Below are positions 1 through 9,578 of a stretch of DNA of 64,000 bases, piece after piece. Where the stretch lies: NCBI GenBank assembly GCA_964451325.1, contig CAYVHO010000003.1, positions 62,001-126,000 on the forward strand, read 5' to 3'. Origin of the DNA: JAADHI01 sp964451325 (lineage in GTDB: Bacteria; Nitrospirota; Nitrospiria; SBBL01; JAADHI01). Position numbers and translations under genes: made by a program. Numbering within the stretch: position 1 is the first letter of the stretch; the number at the start of each line of letters is the position of its first letter. The notes beneath the pieces are model-generated. The model searched no databases, was not told where the DNA came from, and worked only from the letters and a program-made list of their open reading frames with translations.

Positions 1-63
1 ACTTGAAGTCTTATTTTTAAAGTAATCTATGAAGTCTTGTCCTGGCATTTTTTGAAATGAATC

Positions 64-82
64 CAAAAACCACTTTGAGTGG
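64..82 (-). terminator. Rho-independent terminator after the HtrA-type protease gene
   Basis: Read on the minus strand, a 5-bp stem CCACT/AGTGG with a 3-nt loop is followed by TTTTT, about 30 bases past the stop codon at 111. The stem is short, so efficiency is uncertain. The rest of positions 1-110 shows no gene. Confidence 0.45.
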
Positions 83-110
83 AAAAACTTTAAACGCACC
101 CAAAAATTTT

Positions 111-1190
111 TCACCGGGGACGTTCCCCAAGCCGAACTGAAACTGTTTCTTTTGTTTTCCCCCGCCAGAGCGTGAGCGCAATCCGTTCCCCAGGTTTTTT
201 AGATTTTAAGACTTCATGAAATTCCACTCCTGTCTTAAAGGGCTTTCCATTGAGGGCGACAATAATATCACCTCCAACAATAAAGATGGCATTCCCGACT
301 TCAACCCGGTGATTGCCACCCCGAATCCCTGCACGGTGGGCCGGGCCGCCCCTTGAAATTCGCGCCACCATCACCCCATGTTGCACGGGCAGAGACAATG
401 CTTTTGCCAATTCAGGAATAAGCATTTGTGTTTCAATCCCCAGCCAAGGATAAGCAACATAGCCCTTTTCAATCAACTCATTTAAAATATTGAGGGCTGT
501 ATTGATCGGTACGGCAAAACCAATCCCCACACTGCCCCCTGAAGGCGTGAAAATCGCCGTATTGATTCCGATCATTTTCCCGTCCGAATCAATCAAAGGG
601 CCCCCTGAATTTCCCGGGTTGATTGCAGCATCAATCTGGATGACTTCTTCCATTTCAGAGGCATCTGTCTTGATATGTTTGCGAATGGCGCTGATAATAC
701 CTGTGGTTAAAGTTCGCTCCAAACCAAAGGGATTTCCAATGGCCAAGACCTTTTGACCCGGACGCAAATGATCCGAATGTCCCATCGGAATCACGGTCAA
801 TTTTTTTGCAGGGGCCTTTATTTGAATCACCGCAAGATCAGACACAGGATCTGCACCCACAAGCCTCGCCGCCCATTTACTGCCATCGGAGAGCGTCACC
901 ATCAGACGTTTTGCATCTTTTACAACATGACTGTTGGTCAGAATATGGCCCTGTTTACTGATAATTGAACCCGAACCCGAAGCCTGTGAGGGCATGGGAT
1001 TCATAAAAAAATCGTAGGTCACCGCAATATTCGTGATATTGACGACACTGGCATTGACGGACTCGTAGATTTCAATCGTGTTGTTTTCATCCTGCGTCAA
1101 AGCTCCGACAGAGTGAGCCGCAGAGAACAACACAATAAGCGAAATAAGCGAAATAAAAAACCTGCTGTTTAGAAAAAGCTTACAGTGCAT
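111..1190 (-). CDS. S1C (HtrA/DegP-like) periplasmic serine protease
   Basis: Predicted periplasmic trypsin-fold protease of the HtrA family, acting on misfolded envelope proteins. The N-terminus (about residues 1-30) is a hydrophobic signal peptide or anchor ending near SVGA. The triad is visible: His88 in TNSHVV, Asp118 in DPVSDLA and Ser195 in NPGNSGGP. A single C-terminal PDZ domain (about 240-355) carries the sequence AYPWLGIE at its start. At 359 residues with one PDZ it is closer to DegS or short HtrA types than to two-PDZ DegP. It is a single gene with its own terminator and is divergent from the GGDEF-EAL gene. The substrate is unknown. Confidence 0.9.
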   Translation of the reverse strand: MHCKLFLNSRFFISLISLIVLFSAAHSVGALTQDENNTIEIYESVNASVVNITNIAVTYDFFMNPMPSQASGSGSIISKQGHILTNSHVVKDAKRLMVTLSDGSKWAARLVGADPVSDLAVIQIKAPAKKLTVIPMGHSDHLRPGQKVLAIGNPFGLERTLTTGIISAIRKHIKTDASEMEEVIQIDAAINPGNSGGPLIDSDGKMIGINTAIFTPSGGSVGIGFAVPINTALNILNELIEKGYVAYPWLGIETQMLIPELAKALSLPVQHGVMVARISRGGPAHRAGIRGGNHRVEVGNAIFIVGGDIIVALNGKPFKTGVEFHEVLKSKKPGERIALTLWRGKTKETVSVRLGERPR

Positions 1191-1338
1191 ACCAGAGACC
1201 TAATCTTACAGTTAAGAGGCTTTGAGACAACACAATCCCGATTCTTTTGTACCCGCCCTCAAAACGCTAAAAATACGCAAGCCCTTGTCAAAAATCAACT
1301 TCCTTGGTGTTCGCGTATGAGAATCTTTTTGTTAATCA

Positions 1339-1364
1339 GGAAATAGAATTTCCTCGGTTATACT
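1339..1364 (+). promoter_or_regulatory. Possible promoter -10 with a small dyad upstream of the GAF-PAS-GGDEF-EAL gene
   Basis: TATACT at 1359-1364 resembles a sigma-70 -10 box. The -35 region is poor and is occupied by a perfect dyad, GGAAAT-N3-ATTTCC (1339-1353), which could bind a regulator. The 229-base divergent gap 1191-1419 holds nothing else recognisable. Confidence 0.3.
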
Positions 1365-1425
1365 ATGTTTACCAGATAGGACAAACGCTCTTTTCATGTC
1401 ATAAGCTCAGCAGTAAAGGTTGCTC

Positions 1426-4056
1426 GTGCCTACCGAAATTAGGAAGTCCATCCCCAAAAATAAGAAACTCAAGGCTGAGATTGCGGCCCTCAAAATAACA
1501 GAACAACACGACAACATTCTCAAAACACTGGCGCACACCTGTTTTTCAATCACTCAGAACGAAGACATGCTCGAAGCGGTATTACAGATCACATTTGAAG
1601 CTTTTAACTGCGATCGAGCATGGTGGGTCTTCCCCTGTAATCCCGAAGCAGAACAATATGCCCTCGTCAAAGAGGTTGCTCGGCCGGCATGGCGGCGTCC
1701 CATCGCGGAGCTTCACGGTCTTCCGGTCGCACCGAAAAATAGAAAGGTCTTTCAAGCGGCACTGGATTCAGACCATCCTCTCAAGATCGACCCAGAAACG
1801 CCCTGGCCTGAAGCGCATTTTACGCTCAATGCCGCCGATCAAATGCAATCCATGCTGTACGCCGCAATCAAACCCAAGACAGGACAGCCTTGGTTACTGG
1901 GGATACACCACTGTGCCAAAGCGCACCACTTTACAGCAGACGAAGTAAAACTATTTGATAGCATTGCCAGATGCCTTAAAGACGCATTGAACCCATGGCT
2001 CCACATCAGAGAACTCAAAAAAAGCAGATCTGCTCTGGAAGAAGCCCAGCACATCGCAAAAATCGGATCTTGGGATCTTGATTTTTTAAAAAATACCCTG
2101 AGCTGGTCCGATGAGATTTATCGATTGTTTGGGCAAAAACCCCAGGATTTTGCGGCCACCTACGAAGCCTTTATCGAAGCCGTGCATCCAAACGACCGCG
2201 CTTTGGTCAATACCGCATATACAGAGTCCCTTAAAAACAAAACGCCTTACAACATCGTTCACCGACTTCTGCTCAAAGACCAGACGATAAAATATGTCAG
2301 CGAGTGGTGCGAAACCTATTATGATGCTTCGGGGGTTGCCATTCGCTCCATTGGGACCGTGCAGGATATCACCCAACAAAGACAAACGGAAGAAAAGCTT
2401 CGGCAATCCGCCGTCATCGTAGACAATATGGCCGATGCCGTCATTATTACAGACAAAACAAACAAAATCATTGAAGTCAACCGTGCCTATCTCGAAATCA
2501 CCGGATATCGCCGAGCCGATGTCATCGGCCAAGACCCAAAACTCCTTAGATCCGACGTGCATGATCAGATGTTTTATGCAAACCTTTGGCGAGACCTGCT
2601 TGGAAGAGGATTCTGGCAAGGGGAGCTCTGGGATAGACGAAAATGTGGAGAGATCTTTCCCACCTGGGCCACAATCACAGCGGTTCAGGATGAGGAAGGG
2701 TATAGCAGTAATTTCATACAGGTTTTTTCCGATATTTCCTCCATCAAGCGCTCTCAGGATAAAATCGATTTTCTGGCCCATCACGATCCCTTAACACACC
2801 TTCCCAATCGCCTTTTATGTCACGACCGACTCAAACACGCATTGGCGGTGGCAAATCGCAATAAAACACAAGTCGCAGTTGTCGTGCTCGACCTGGACCG
2901 TTTCAAAAATATCAACGACAGCCTGGGACATACGGTTGGGGACATCATTCTGCAGGAAACCAGCAAACGCATTCAGGAAAACATACGTGCAAGCGATACC
3001 ATCTCACGTCTTGGTGGCGATGAATTTGTCATTATCATTGAACACATTCACAAGATACAAAACGTCAGCCCTGTCGCCAGAAAATTGCTGAAAATGTTTT
3101 CTTCCCCTTTTGTCGTCAACGACCAGACGCTCCACCTAACGGCAAGCCTGGGCATCAGCCTCTATCCCAATGATGGACGCGAAGGCGAAACACTCATCCG
3201 AAATGCCGAAACCGCAATGTATCGCGCAAAAGAAGAAGGACGGAATAACTTTCAGTTTTACACCACATCGCTCACCATGGCGGCCTCTGAACGCCTGAAT
3301 ATTGAAACGGCATTGCATCACGCCTTGAACAACAATGAATTTTTATTACACTACCAACCGCAATACGACCTTAAAACAAGAAAGGTCACGGGTCTTGAAG
3401 CACTGATTCGCTGGGAGAACCCGGAATTAGGACTTGTGCCACCGGATCGTTTCATTCCCTCTGCCGAAGATACGGGCTTGATTCTCCCCATCGGAGAATG
3501 GGTGCTGGAGACCGCTTGCAGGCAAATGAAGGCCTGGCTCAAAAGTGGATATGACTTGCAGTATGTTTCCGTCAATGTCTCCGTCATTCAGATTCAACGC
3601 GGCGAAATCGTAAAGACCATCAAACGTGTCTTAAAAAAAACAGGACTTCCAGCCCACTGTCTCGGTCTTGAAATCACCGAGAGCACGGCAATGCAGGAAG
3701 TTGATCGTGTCATCCAAGACTTAGGTGAGCTCTCAGCTTTGGGCATAGAGATCTCAATTGATGACTTTGGCACAGGACATTCTTCGCTCAGTTATCTCAA
3801 AAAATTGCCCATCAAACATCTCAAAATAGACCGAGCCTTTGTAAAAGACATTCCAGAAAACAAAGACGACATGGCGATTGCGCGTGCCATCATCGCACTG
3901 GGGCAGAGTCTCGAACTCGGCATCATTGCCGAGGGCATCGAAACCGAGGCGCAAGAAACCTTTTTAAAAGAACTCTCCTGTAACGCAGGACAAGGCTATT
4001 TGTTCAGCCGCCCCTTGGCCGCAGAACGTGTCAGCAAATTCTTCAAACGGCATTAA
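1426..4056 (+). CDS. GAF-PAS-PAS-GGDEF-EAL bifunctional c-di-GMP protein
   Basis: Predicted cytoplasmic c-di-GMP synthase/phosphodiesterase; there is no membrane segment. Domain order: GAF (about 25-190), PAS (210-315), second PAS (330-445), GGDEF (about 450-610) and EAL (about 625-870). The cyclase signature GGDEF is intact near residue 530 and is preceded by an I-site, RASD, at the canonical five-residue spacing. The EAL domain keeps LEALIRW, NVS, LEITES, DDFGTG, LKIDR and AEGIETE, so both activities look possible. GTG at 1426 is chosen because TAAAGG (1414-1419) lies six bases upstream; an in-frame TTG at 1420 would be too close. GAF and PAS ligands cannot be read from sequence. Confidence 0.9.
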   Translation: MPTEIRKSIPKNKKLKAEIAALKITEQHDNILKTLAHTCFSITQNEDMLEAVLQITFEAFNCDRAWWVFPCNPEAEQYALVKEVARPAWRRPIAELHGLPVAPKNRKVFQAALDSDHPLKIDPETPWPEAHFTLNAADQMQSMLYAAIKPKTGQPWLLGIHHCAKAHHFTADEVKLFDSIARCLKDALNPWLHIRELKKSRSALEEAQHIAKIGSWDLDFLKNTLSWSDEIYRLFGQKPQDFAATYEAFIEAVHPNDRALVNTAYTESLKNKTPYNIVHRLLLKDQTIKYVSEWCETYYDASGVAIRSIGTVQDITQQRQTEEKLRQSAVIVDNMADAVIITDKTNKIIEVNRAYLEITGYRRADVIGQDPKLLRSDVHDQMFYANLWRDLLGRGFWQGELWDRRKCGEIFPTWATITAVQDEEGYSSNFIQVFSDISSIKRSQDKIDFLAHHDPLTHLPNRLLCHDRLKHALAVANRNKTQVAVVVLDLDRFKNINDSLGHTVGDIILQETSKRIQENIRASDTISRLGGDEFVIIIEHIHKIQNVSPVARKLLKMFSSPFVVNDQTLHLTASLGISLYPNDGREGETLIRNAETAMYRAKEEGRNNFQFYTTSLTMAASERLNIETALHHALNNNEFLLHYQPQYDLKTRKVTGLEALIRWENPELGLVPPDRFIPSAEDTGLILPIGEWVLETACRQMKAWLKSGYDLQYVSVNVSVIQIQRGEIVKTIKRVLKKTGLPAHCLGLEITESTAMQEVDRVIQDLGELSALGIEISIDDFGTGHSSLSYLKKLPIKHLKIDRAFVKDIPENKDDMAIARAIIALGQSLELGIIAEGIETEAQETFLKELSCNAGQGYLFSRPLAAERVSKFFKRH

Positions 4057-4168
4057 AGCCTTCTGACAGAAAAACCTTTCCAACTCCCAATAAAGACCCA
4101 CCACTGACATACTTGGCAGCCCCTCATAAATAGGGCTAAAATGACGGCTTAATGGGAGCATTGATCAC

Positions 4169-5614
4169 GTGGGCATCAGCAGCAGACAGCTCGGACGGCT
4201 TGTCGCTGAAATCAAAACAGATCTCAGCGGTGGCATCATAAAAAACATAGACCAGAGGGATGCCAACACCCTCATATTTGAAATCGTTCAGGGAAAGCAG
4301 CGCCATCGTCTTCTTTTTTCTGCCCACCGGCATTTCACCCGAGTTCATCTGGTTCAGCAAAAAACCCCACGAAGTAACATACCGACTGGTTTTTGTCAGC
4401 AATTACGCGCCCATCTACGTCATAAACGCATTGAGCACATTCAACAAAAAAATGAAGACCGAATCATTGAACTCTCTTGTTCCTGGTCAAAAGAAAGTCC
4501 CAACATCATTCACTTTGTCGCTGAGCTAACGGGAACATCGGCCAACTTTTATTTGTTGGATGCAAAAGGACAGATACTAGGCATGCTGAGACAAGCCCCC
4601 CCTTCCCGGAATTTGCAGCAAGGGCTGTCCTATATTTCACCGCCCCGACAGACCACAACACGTTTTCAAGAAACGCAAATCCCTCCAGTCGACTTAAAAC
4701 CCTTCCCCCTTAATCATGCCCTTGAGACCTATTTTTTCAAGTTGGAACAACAAGCGCACAAAATACAGGAACAAAAGGAAATACTCGCCCACTTTAATAC
4801 CGCAATAAAACGGCTTCAAAAACGTCTAAAACGCCTGAAGGCACATGCAGATGCGACGGAGCACTCACTTCGATATCGGGATTATGGAGAATATTTAAAA
4901 TATCATCTGCATGAAATTTCACCCGGAGCAAGCTCATTTTCTTACCCCAACCCGCATTCATCTGATCAGGAAAAATCCATCATTCCACTGAACCCCGCCT
5001 TATCCGCGACACAAAATATGGCACAATTTTTTAAACGCTACAAAAAAGCGGTCAGGGAAAAATCAATGCACTTAAATTTACGCGAAGAAGCAGAATGCAA
5101 ATTAAACAAACTCACGGCAGGAAAAGAAGCGGTCATAGAAGACCGAGCGATCTCATTGGAGGACTTCCCCCTGCTTTCCACTCAAAAAAACCCACAAACA
5201 AAAACAGAAAAAAAAGGGCCACAGACCTACCTCTCCTCTGACAAGCTCCGACTCATGGTTGGAAGAAATAGCCTTGAAAATGACACACTCACCTTTCGCA
5301 TCGCCCGGGGGAATGATCTTTGGTTTCACGCACGTGGGGTTTCAGGATCTCATCTTGTGGTGAGAATGGAGAAACGCAAAGAGCTCCCGCCACAAACCTT
5401 GCTCGAAGCGGCAACCTTGGCCCTTTATTTCAGTGTTTATCGAAAAGCAGGGAAAGGAGAAGTGATGTATACACATAAAAAATACTTACAGCGACCCAAA
5501 AATGGCAAAGCGGGTTCGGTCATTTGTGCGCAGGAAAAAACGCTTTTTATCGAAATCGATCCGACACGCTTATCACGCATTTTAGAAAATAGAATGCATG
5601 TTGTTCAGGAATAG
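4169..5614 (+). CDS. rqcH: RqcH/NFACT-family ribosome-associated quality control protein
   Basis: Homologue of RqcH/Rqc2/NEMF, which binds stalled 50S-nascent chain complexes and drives C-terminal alanine tailing. The NFACT-N domain occupies about residues 1-200, followed by a coiled-coil stretch (about 200-330) and a C-terminal NFACT-R domain containing NDLWFHARG and SGSHLVVR. Asp97-Arg98 is present in NEDRIIEL, the pair known to be required in Bacillus RqcH. At 481 residues it is about 80-100 shorter than firmicute RqcH, mainly in the middle. The GTG start has GGAG (4155-4158) ten bases upstream. It is convergent with the GAF-GGDEF gene. Confidence 0.85.
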   Translation: MGISSRQLGRLVAEIKTDLSGGIIKNIDQRDANTLIFEIVQGKQRHRLLFSAHRHFTRVHLVQQKTPRSNIPTGFCQQLRAHLRHKRIEHIQQKNEDRIIELSCSWSKESPNIIHFVAELTGTSANFYLLDAKGQILGMLRQAPPSRNLQQGLSYISPPRQTTTRFQETQIPPVDLKPFPLNHALETYFFKLEQQAHKIQEQKEILAHFNTAIKRLQKRLKRLKAHADATEHSLRYRDYGEYLKYHLHEISPGASSFSYPNPHSSDQEKSIIPLNPALSATQNMAQFFKRYKKAVREKSMHLNLREEAECKLNKLTAGKEAVIEDRAISLEDFPLLSTQKNPQTKTEKKGPQTYLSSDKLRLMVGRNSLENDTLTFRIARGNDLWFHARGVSGSHLVVRMEKRKELPPQTLLEAATLALYFSVYRKAGKGEVMYTHKKYLQRPKNGKAGSVICAQEKTLFIEIDPTRLSRILENRMHVVQE

Positions 5615-5625
5615 AGTCTCAACGA

Positions 5626-6705
5626 TTATTTTGCGATGGAAACCATGTCCCGTCCTTTTTTTTTCGATTCATACATCGCACGGTCTGCAAGATGAATCAG
5701 GTCCGTTCTATTTTTGGCATGCTCGGGATAACTGGCGATCCCAAAACTTGCGGCGATGTGCAAAGAAAGACCTTCTTTCTGCAAAAACTTAAAGTCTCGA
5801 ATGGCCACTCGAACACGCTCAGCAACACGCGTGGCCTTTTTAAGTGGGGTGTTGGGCAGTAGCACAACAAACTCATCTCCCCCGTAACGCACAACAACAT
5901 CCACAGCACGTAGACTCTCGATCAAAATATCTGCAATTTCAATCAAAACCTGGCTACCCATAATATGACCGTGATTGTCATTCACTTGTTTAAAATAATC
6001 GAGGTCAATGAAAATAAGCGCAAGTGAGCTTTTATAACGCCGACTCCGTTTCATCTCCACTTCTAAAATGCGATCAAGATATCTTAAATTATAGAGATGG
6101 GTGAGGTCATCGGTGGTGACAAGATCCGACATTTTTTGCAATACATCCGAGCGTTCAATCGCCTGGGTCGATTGATCCAATAGTTTTTCCAACAACACGC
6201 AGTCATTTTCAGTAAAATGTTCTTCCTCAAGACGATTGACCATCTGAATCACACCCAATACCTGTTTTTTGGCCAGAATGGGCAAACAGAGCACTGAGCG
6301 TGCACTTAAGTGGGGATAAAATCGTGCTGCATCGTAACGTTTTTGTTTTGAAAAGTCTGAAATCAGCAAGGGACGGCCTTTTTGGGCCACCCAGCCCACG
6401 GGGCCTTCCCCGAGTCCATACTGCAATTTTTTGAGTTTTTTTAGAACAGAGCCCCTCCCCAAGACATAATGCAAAGTATCCTTAGCGGGATTAAATAAGA
6501 GCAAGGACCAATCTTCACAACGCACAAGCCGTCTTGCGGCGGACAAAACAATTTGAAGCACCTTTTTAAACTCAAGTGGGGCACTTAAGTCCTTGCCCGC
6601 CTTAACAAAGTGATTCAACTCACGTTGTTTTTGACGCAGCGCTTTTTTCAGATCCTTGTTTTCCTGAACAAGAAAAGACAAGTCTTTCTGAGACACGGGT
6701 GTCAT
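5626..6705 (-). CDS. GAF-GGDEF diguanylate cyclase
   Basis: Predicted soluble diguanylate cyclase. A short N-terminal coiled coil (residues 1-45) is followed by a GAF sensor (about 48-190) and a GGDEF domain (about 200-358). The active-site motif YGGDEF is intact near residue 275, and an inhibitory I-site, RAVD, sits five residues before it. It follows secA by 30 bases on the same strand and so may be read from the secA transcript. The ligand of the GAF domain is unknown. Confidence 0.88.
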   Translation of the reverse strand: MTPVSQKDLSFLVQENKDLKKALRQKQRELNHFVKAGKDLSAPLEFKKVLQIVLSAARRLVRCEDWSLLLFNPAKDTLHYVLGRGSVLKKLKKLQYGLGEGPVGWVAQKGRPLLISDFSKQKRYDAARFYPHLSARSVLCLPILAKKQVLGVIQMVNRLEEEHFTENDCVLLEKLLDQSTQAIERSDVLQKMSDLVTTDDLTHLYNLRYLDRILEVEMKRSRRYKSSLALIFIDLDYFKQVNDNHGHIMGSQVLIEIADILIESLRAVDVVVRYGGDEFVVLLPNTPLKKATRVAERVRVAIRDFKFLQKEGLSLHIAASFGIASYPEHAKNRTDLIHLADRAMYESKKKGRDMVSIAK

Positions 6706-6735
6706 GCTGAACCTATTTGTGATTTCTTTCTGTGA

Positions 6736-9426
6736 TTACCTACCGTGACATTTTTTGTATTTTTTCCCACTGCCACAGGAGCAGGGGTCGTTTCGGCCAA
6801 TCTTTTTTTCTTGACGCTGAATGGTCTTTTGAGGCGCGGTAGATTCACCTCGATTCATTTGCATTGCCTGGGTTTTTTGAAAAACAGACGCAACCTCTTG
6901 TTCCTTTTCTTCTTCATTTACGATCTGGACATGAAAAAGCTGTTCAACGGTATCACCTTTAATTCGATCAATCATCATCGCAAACATGTCAAAACCTTCT
7001 TTTTTATATTCACTCAAAGGTTCTTTTTGCCCATATCCTCGCAGACCAATGCCTTCCTTGAGCGAGTCCATGCCCAAGAGGTGGTCCTTCCAATGCACAT
7101 CGATCATCCGGAGAAAAAGCTGTTTTTCGATGGTCTGAAACAAGTTTTCTCCAATACTTGTGCGTTTTTCTTCATAGCGCTGCTTGACCACTTCCAGCAC
7201 CTGCTCCCGAAGTGCTTCCCTTCCGGTATTTGAAAAATCAAAATCCTCCGCCTTGCTATTCAAGGCAAACTGATGAGACAAACCTTCCGAAAGACCCGCC
7301 GCATTCCACGTTTCGGGATAGGCATCTTCAGGGCAATGCATTGAAAGCAGATTATCAATTTGTTCGTCAATCATATCTGCAATGTCTTCACTCATTTCAT
7401 CTTTGGAAAGGATCTCGCGGCGCCGACTATAAATCACCATCCGCTGCTTATTCATCACATCATCATATTCAAGCAGTTGTTTCCGAATATCAAAATTATG
7501 CCCTTCAACCCGTTTCTGGGCATTTTCAATGGCCTTTGTGACCATGCCATGTTCGATGGGAACGCCTTCTTCCATGCCCAATCGGCTCATCAAATTCGAA
7601 ATTTTATCGGAACCAAAAATGCGAAGCAGATCATCTTCAAGTGACAGATAAAAACGGGATGAGCCCGGATCGCCCTGACGTGCTGCACGGCCCCGCAACT
7701 GATTGTCCACACGACGCGATTCATGACGCTCTGTGCCAATAATGTGAAGCCCGCCCGCATCAAGCACTTCTTGTTTTTCAGCTTCTGTTTCTGTGATCAG
7801 GTTTTTGTGCGCCTCCGCAAGTACTTCGGCTGTCGCATTGGGATGTTGGCGCTCATAAAGTTTCAAAAGAAAGTCGGGGTTTCCTCCCAGAAGGATGTCT
7901 GTCCCACGACCCGCCATATTCGTCGCAATGGTCACGGCCCCTTTTCGTCCTGCCTGAGAAATAATTTCGGCTTCTTTTTCATGGTATTTTGCATTTAAAA
8001 CAGAATGAGGGATGCCTTTCCGCTTCAGGAGCGCACCCAGGTGCTCTGATTTTTCGATGGAAATCGTCCCCACAAGCACGGGACGCCCCGCTTCATGCAA
8101 TACAGCAATTTCATCGATAATGGCTTGAAATTTCTCTTTCTCGGTTCGATAAATGACATCAGGATCGTTAGAACGCTTCATGTCCCGATTTGTGGGAAGC
8201 ACGATGACTTCAAGTTTATAAATCTTCTGAAACTCGGCCGCTTCGGTATCCGCCGTCCCCGTCATGCCGCCAAGTTTTTCATAAAGCCTGAAATAATTCT
8301 GAAAGGTCACCGAAGCCAGGGTCTGGTTTTCGTTGGCAATTTTCACGCCTTCTTTGGCTTCTGTGGCCTGATGCAAACCATCACTCCATCGTCGCCCCGG
8401 CATCATACGACCCGTGAATTCATCAACAATGATGACTTCACCGTCCCGAACCACATAATCCACATCACGCTTAAAAATAACATGGGCCTTCAAACCCTGC
8501 ATGACATGATGAACAAGCGATAAATTTTTGAGGTCATAGAGATTATCGACCCCTAATAGCTTTTCAGCCTTGGCATTGCCCTCTTCAGAAAGTGTCACCG
8601 TTTTTGTTTTTTCCTCAACGGTGTAATCTGTTTCTTTATTGAGATGGGGAATGATCTTATCAATACGGGTGTAAAGGTCGGTGGAGTCTTCAGCGGGACC
8701 CGAAATAATGAGGGGCGTTCTGGCCTCGTCAATGAGGATACTGTCTACCTCATCAATAATTGCATAATGAGGATCCCGTTGGACAAAATTTTTGGAGTCA
8801 AACTTCATATTATCGCGCAGGTAGTCAAAGCCAAACTCGTTATTCGTCCCATAGGTGATGTCAGCCGCGTAGGCCGCCTGGCGATCCGTATCAGGTTCAT
8901 CGTGCTGGATGATGCCAACGGTCAGACCCAAAAATCGATAGAGCTGGCCCATCCACTGAGAATCGCGTTCTGCCAAATAGTCATTGACCGTAATCACATG
9001 AACCCCACGACGCGTGAGGGCATTCAGATAAACGGGCAGGGTGGCGACGAGGGTTTTTCCTTCACCTGTTTTCATTTCAGCAATCTTGCCTTCATGCAAG
9101 ACCGCGCCACCCAAAATCTGGACATCAAAGTGGCGCATGCCCAAAACACGCTTAGAAGCCTCCCGCACAACGGCAAAGGCCTCTGGGAGAATCGCATCAA
9201 GCCCCTCGGCAAGTTTTTTCAGATCAATCTCTGGCAGGGGGCCTGTTTCGGGAATACCCAGCTTTTCCCGAAAAGAAGCCGTTTTGGCTTTTAATTCTTG
9301 ATCCGAAAGCACTGAGATCCCGGCCTCCAGTTCATTCACCTGCGACATAATTGGCCCAAGTCGCTTCAGTTCTCTATCGTTCCTACTCCCGACCACTTTC
9401 CGGACAAGCGTACCAAGCCCCAACAT
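6736..9426 (-). CDS. secA: Preprotein translocase ATPase SecA
   Basis: Motor ATPase that drives unfolded preproteins through SecYEG. The protein is full length at 896 residues. Walker A MKTGEGKT lies near residue 105, followed by DEVDS and other DEAD-like motifs, the preprotein cross-linking region and the helical scaffold (MIDVHWKDHL). The C-terminus carries the zinc-binding SEC-C motif CSCGSGKKYKKCHG, which in known SecA contacts SecB. The ATG at 9426 has AGGAGAG eight to ten bases upstream. It has its own promoter just downstream of the terminator of the M23 gene. Confidence 0.98.
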   Translation of the reverse strand: MLGLGTLVRKVVGSRNDRELKRLGPIMSQVNELEAGISVLSDQELKAKTASFREKLGIPETGPLPEIDLKKLAEGLDAILPEAFAVVREASKRVLGMRHFDVQILGGAVLHEGKIAEMKTGEGKTLVATLPVYLNALTRRGVHVITVNDYLAERDSQWMGQLYRFLGLTVGIIQHDEPDTDRQAAYAADITYGTNNEFGFDYLRDNMKFDSKNFVQRDPHYAIIDEVDSILIDEARTPLIISGPAEDSTDLYTRIDKIIPHLNKETDYTVEEKTKTVTLSEEGNAKAEKLLGVDNLYDLKNLSLVHHVMQGLKAHVIFKRDVDYVVRDGEVIIVDEFTGRMMPGRRWSDGLHQATEAKEGVKIANENQTLASVTFQNYFRLYEKLGGMTGTADTEAAEFQKIYKLEVIVLPTNRDMKRSNDPDVIYRTEKEKFQAIIDEIAVLHEAGRPVLVGTISIEKSEHLGALLKRKGIPHSVLNAKYHEKEAEIISQAGRKGAVTIATNMAGRGTDILLGGNPDFLLKLYERQHPNATAEVLAEAHKNLITETEAEKQEVLDAGGLHIIGTERHESRRVDNQLRGRAARQGDPGSSRFYLSLEDDLLRIFGSDKISNLMSRLGMEEGVPIEHGMVTKAIENAQKRVEGHNFDIRKQLLEYDDVMNKQRMVIYSRRREILSKDEMSEDIADMIDEQIDNLLSMHCPEDAYPETWNAAGLSEGLSHQFALNSKAEDFDFSNTGREALREQVLEVVKQRYEEKRTSIGENLFQTIEKQLFLRMIDVHWKDHLLGMDSLKEGIGLRGYGQKEPLSEYKKEGFDMFAMMIDRIKGDTVEQLFHVQIVNEEEKEQEVASVFQKTQAMQMNRGESTAPQKTIQRQEKKIGRNDPCSCGSGKKYKKCHGR

Positions 9427-9460
9427 CCTTTTCTCTCCTATTTTGAAAATAATTCAAAGC

Positions 9461-9489
9461 ATTTTAGCATAGGCTTTTTTATCTTGCCA
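9461..9489 (-). promoter_or_regulatory. Probable sigma-70 promoter of secA
   Basis: On the minus strand, TGGCAA and TAAAAT are separated by exactly 17 bases and lie about 35 bases upstream of the secA start. They sit directly after the terminator of the preceding gene, as expected for an independent unit. Confidence 0.45.
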
Positions 9490-9491
9490 TT

Positions 9492-9530
9492 GGAAAAAAA
9501 CCCCGACAAGGGAACACCCGCCGGGGTTAA
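9492..9530 (-). terminator. Rho-independent terminator after the M23 peptidase gene
   Basis: On the minus strand, AACCCCG (9522-9528) pairs with CGGGGTT (9499-9505) and is followed by a run of seven T. It lies about 50 bases after the stop of the M23 gene and separates it from secA. Confidence 0.8.
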
Positions 9531-9578
9531 AAAAATAAGGCTTCGCTAATCTTAACAGTCAGGTGTATTGCAGATCGG

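Noticed and set aside
6745..9301. Several open frames antisense to secA
   Set aside because: They are shadows of a highly conserved coding frame on the other strand.
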